A stretch of 22,913 nucleotides of DNA from an uncultured Eubacterium sp. (GTDB lineage: Bacteria; Bacillota; Clostridia; Lachnospirales; Lachnospiraceae): NCBI GenBank assembly GCA_934358495.1, contig CAKRKO010000040.1:1-22913 (forward strand), in the 5' to 3' direction. The translations under genes were made by a program, and so were the position numbers. The notes beneath the pieces are model-generated. The model worked only from the letters and a program-made list of their open reading frames with translations. It was not told where the DNA came from and ran no database searches. Positions 21,291 to 22,913 of this stretch are shown here, in pieces; within the stretch, counting starts at the first letter, position 1, and each line of letters starts with the position of its first letter.

Positions 21291-22124
21291 ATGAATAATG
21301 GAAATAGCATTGGATATCAGAAAAACAGCCGGACAGGTCAGACCGCAATCCGTAACGTTGAGTATGAGGGAGCCACAAAGGAGAAATGGTGGTACGGTGC
21401 ACTGCTTCTCGGTGTGATACTGGCAGCAGCTGTAGCGTTTTTGGTATTTAATAAAACGGAATTTTTAGGAGGAACCGGATGGATTCCAGCACCGGAAGAT
21501 GTTGATCCGGAGGCGCGGATCATGTATCCCATTGATTATTTAGATGCAAAGCAGATGGCATTATGGTTTTTTGTTTTTTCACCGGTGTGGTTATTGGGAT
21601 TATGGTATTGTGAGACGGAATTCAGAAGAGCTTATCTGTGCGGACATCGATATCAGAGCTTGGAGATCTGGTGGAAACAGATTTTTGGAAAGACGATTGG
21701 ACTGATCATTCTGGCTTTTGGCATCTTTTGCGGAGCACTGACGCTATTTTGCATCTGGCAGAATGACTGGCAGTGGATATATGCGCTCTGCCTGTGTCTG
21801 ATCGGAGTGCATGGTCTGTTTTTGCTGGGCATTGCATTGTGGCTTTACCTGTTGTCTGGAAATATGAAGCTGGCGGCGGGAATCTGTATTCTCGGGGAAG
21901 GTCTGGCAAAGATTTCGATAGGAGTGAAATGCGTCCTTCCATGGCAGGTTCCGTTTTGCTGGGGAATGTATCATTACACTGTGCAGAGCTACGGTGCGGA
22001 CGGTTTTCGGATATTGCCGGTGATCGTGATCCAGCTCTGTGTGTTTGCAAGTCTGTTTTTTGTAATTTATGGAAGAGGAAAGAAACTGTTGTTAAGGAGG
22101 TTTGGTGATGGAAAAAATGATTGA
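21291..22124 (+). CDS. Multi-pass membrane protein, probable transporter subunit 3
   Basis: The 277-residue protein has a polar N-terminal cytoplasmic stretch of about 35 residues (VEYEGATKEKWW) and then about six hydrophobic segments. An extracytoplasmic loop NKTEFLGGTGWIPAPEDVDPEARI follows the first. It ends in a basic RGKKLLLRRFGDGKND tail. A GGGGGAAGGA SD region precedes ATG 21291. The stop overlaps the ATPase start by 17 nt, so the two are almost certainly coexpressed. I recognise no named family; the transporter role comes from position. Confidence 0.75.
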   Translation: MNNGNSIGYQKNSRTGQTAIRNVEYEGATKEKWWYGALLLGVILAAAVAFLVFNKTEFLGGTGWIPAPEDVDPEARIMYPIDYLDAKQMALWFFVFSPVWLLGLWYCETEFRRAYLCGHRYQSLEIWWKQIFGKTIGLIILAFGIFCGALTLFCIWQNDWQWIYALCLCLIGVHGLFLLGIALWLYLLSGNMKLAAGICILGEGLAKISIGVKCVLPWQVPFCWGMYHYTVQSYGADGFRILPVIVIQLCVFASLFFVIYGRGKKLLLRRFGDGKND

Positions 22125-22755
22125 AATCAGACATGTGAGTAAATCCTTTAAAGGGGAAAATGTGCTGCAGGATATCAATCTTGACTTATATGAGAATCAT
22201 ATTTATGGATTTGTGGGACGAAACGGTTCCGGAAAATCGGTGCTGTTTAAACTGATCTGCGGCTATCTGCATTCGGATCTGGGAGATGTGACCGTTCGCG
22301 GAAAACAGATCGGAAAGGATGTTGATTTCCCGGAAAATCTGGGGGCCTTGATTGAAAATCCGGGATTTTTATGGCAGGAGAGCGCAATGTCAAACCTGCT
22401 TTATCTGGCGAAGATCACAGGAAAGATCGGGAAAAGGGAAGTCATGGATGCCATCCGCAAAGTGGGGCTGGATCCGCTTTCCAGAAAACATGTGGGAAAA
22501 TATTCTCTGGGAATGAAGCAGCGGCTTGGAATCGCTCAGGCCATCATGGAAGATCCGGATATTCTGATCCTGGATGAGCCGATGAACGGACTGGATGAAT
22601 CCGGTATTGATGAGATGCGAAATCTGATCCTGGAATTTCGCAGACCGGGCAAAATTGTGCTGATCGCAAGTCACAACAAAGAGGATATTCAGATTTTGTG
22701 TGACGAAGTATATGAGATGAAGAATGGAAAAATCTGCAACAGGGATAGTGCGTGA
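22108..22755 (+). CDS. ABC transporter ATP-binding protein (BcrA-like group)
   Basis: The 215-residue nucleotide-binding domain has Walker A GRNGSGKS (37-44), a GALIENPGF segment at the Q-loop position, signature YSLGMKQRLG (132-141), Walker B DILILDEP (151-158) and switch H189 in IASHN. This pattern is typical of ATPases in bacitracin/lantibiotic-type export and immunity systems. ATG 22108 is chosen because AAGGAGG ends 7 nt before it; in-frame TTG 22102 and GTG 22105 are too close to the SD. It should power the three membrane proteins encoded just upstream. The substrate is unknown. No terminator is evident before the tRNA promoter. Confidence 0.92.
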   Translation: MEKMIEIRHVSKSFKGENVLQDINLDLYENHIYGFVGRNGSGKSVLFKLICGYLHSDLGDVTVRGKQIGKDVDFPENLGALIENPGFLWQESAMSNLLYLAKITGKIGKREVMDAIRKVGLDPLSRKHVGKYSLGMKQRLGIAQAIMEDPDILILDEPMNGLDESGIDEMRNLILEFRRPGKIVLIASHNKEDIQILCDEVYEMKNGKICNRDSA

Positions 22756-22785
22756 TAGAAAAATAATAAAAATTGAAAAAAGCGC

Positions 22786-22814
22786 TTGACTTTTCGAACC
22801 CACTGCGGTATTAT
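22786..22814 (+). promoter_or_regulatory. tRNA-Gly promoter
   Basis: TTGACT (22786-22791), a 17-nt spacer and TATTAT (22809-22814) form a promoter 27 nt before the tRNA. Confidence 0.8.
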
Positions 22815-22840
22815 ATTAATTGTCTTGAGAAAACAGACAT

Positions 22841-22913
22841 GCGCGAGTGGCTCAGTTGGTGGAGCGCGACCTTGCCAAGGTCGAGGCCGCGGGTTCGAGT
22901 CCCGTCTCGCGCT
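22841..22913 (+). tRNA. tRNA-Gly (anticodon GCC)
   Basis: The acceptor stem pairs GCGCGAG (22841-22847) with CTCGCGC (22906-22912), with discriminator T at 22913, the last base of the window. The D-loop is CTCAGTTGGTGGAG. The anticodon loop TTGCCAA carries GCC at 22874-22876, and the T-arm is GCGGG-TTCGAGT-CCCGT. CCA, if encoded, would lie outside the window. Confidence 0.97.

Overview
The window looks like a chromosomal segment of a spore-forming, low-to-mid GC Firmicute, most likely a Lachnospiraceae-type gut clostridium. The support is strong AGGAGG ribosome binding sites, an alpha/beta-type small acid-soluble spore protein, KtrAB potassium uptake, an AgrA/AgrC-type two-component pair and many AT-rich sigma-A promoters. 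No rRNA, CRISPR array, prophage or transposase gene is visible. The species assignment is inference.

Layout. Positions 1-633 hold no credible gene but three successive palindromic elements. 634-2721 (minus) is ktrB-ktrA. 2876-4044 (plus) is a membrane-anchored unknown and a DUF1653 protein. 4048-4503 (minus) is a CYTH phosphatase-like protein. 4711-5250 is a DJ-1/PfpI protein and 5447-5656 an SASP, followed by a hairpin array and a strong terminator. glmS (5890-7728, minus) diverges from a hexitol-type operon: a SorE-like zinc dehydrogenase, a DeoR regulator and a fused mannitol-type PTS EIICBA (8033-12304). Two more palindromic elements lie between mtlA and a convergent two-gene operon (zinc dehydrogenase plus lysophospholipase-like hydrolase, 14778-12793). 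15058-15312 encodes a small membrane protein. 15557-17580 is a LytTR response regulator and GHKL sensor kinase. After a divergent FMN-bind-like protein come a lipoprotein, three membrane proteins and an ABC ATPase (18439-22755). The window ends with tRNA-Gly(GCC), complete to the discriminator base.

How the genes fit together. The PTS should import and phosphorylate a hexitol, the zinc dehydrogenase should oxidise the phosphohexitol to a ketose phosphate, and the DeoR protein should sense the pathway. glmS, which consumes fructose-6-P, shares the divergent regulatory region. The LytTR/GHKL pair probably controls the lipoprotein-ABC operon: two 12-bp direct repeats exactly 21 bp apart lie just upstream of that operon's weak promoter, the arrangement expected for a LytTR operator.

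Most unusual content. The intergenic regions are rich in long nested palindromes. Two copies of one family (403-612 and 12579-12786) share invariant loop segments, while their stems differ in sequence and keep pairing. This compensatory pattern is what a structured RNA, or a palindromic element maintained as a fold, would show. I do not recognise the family.
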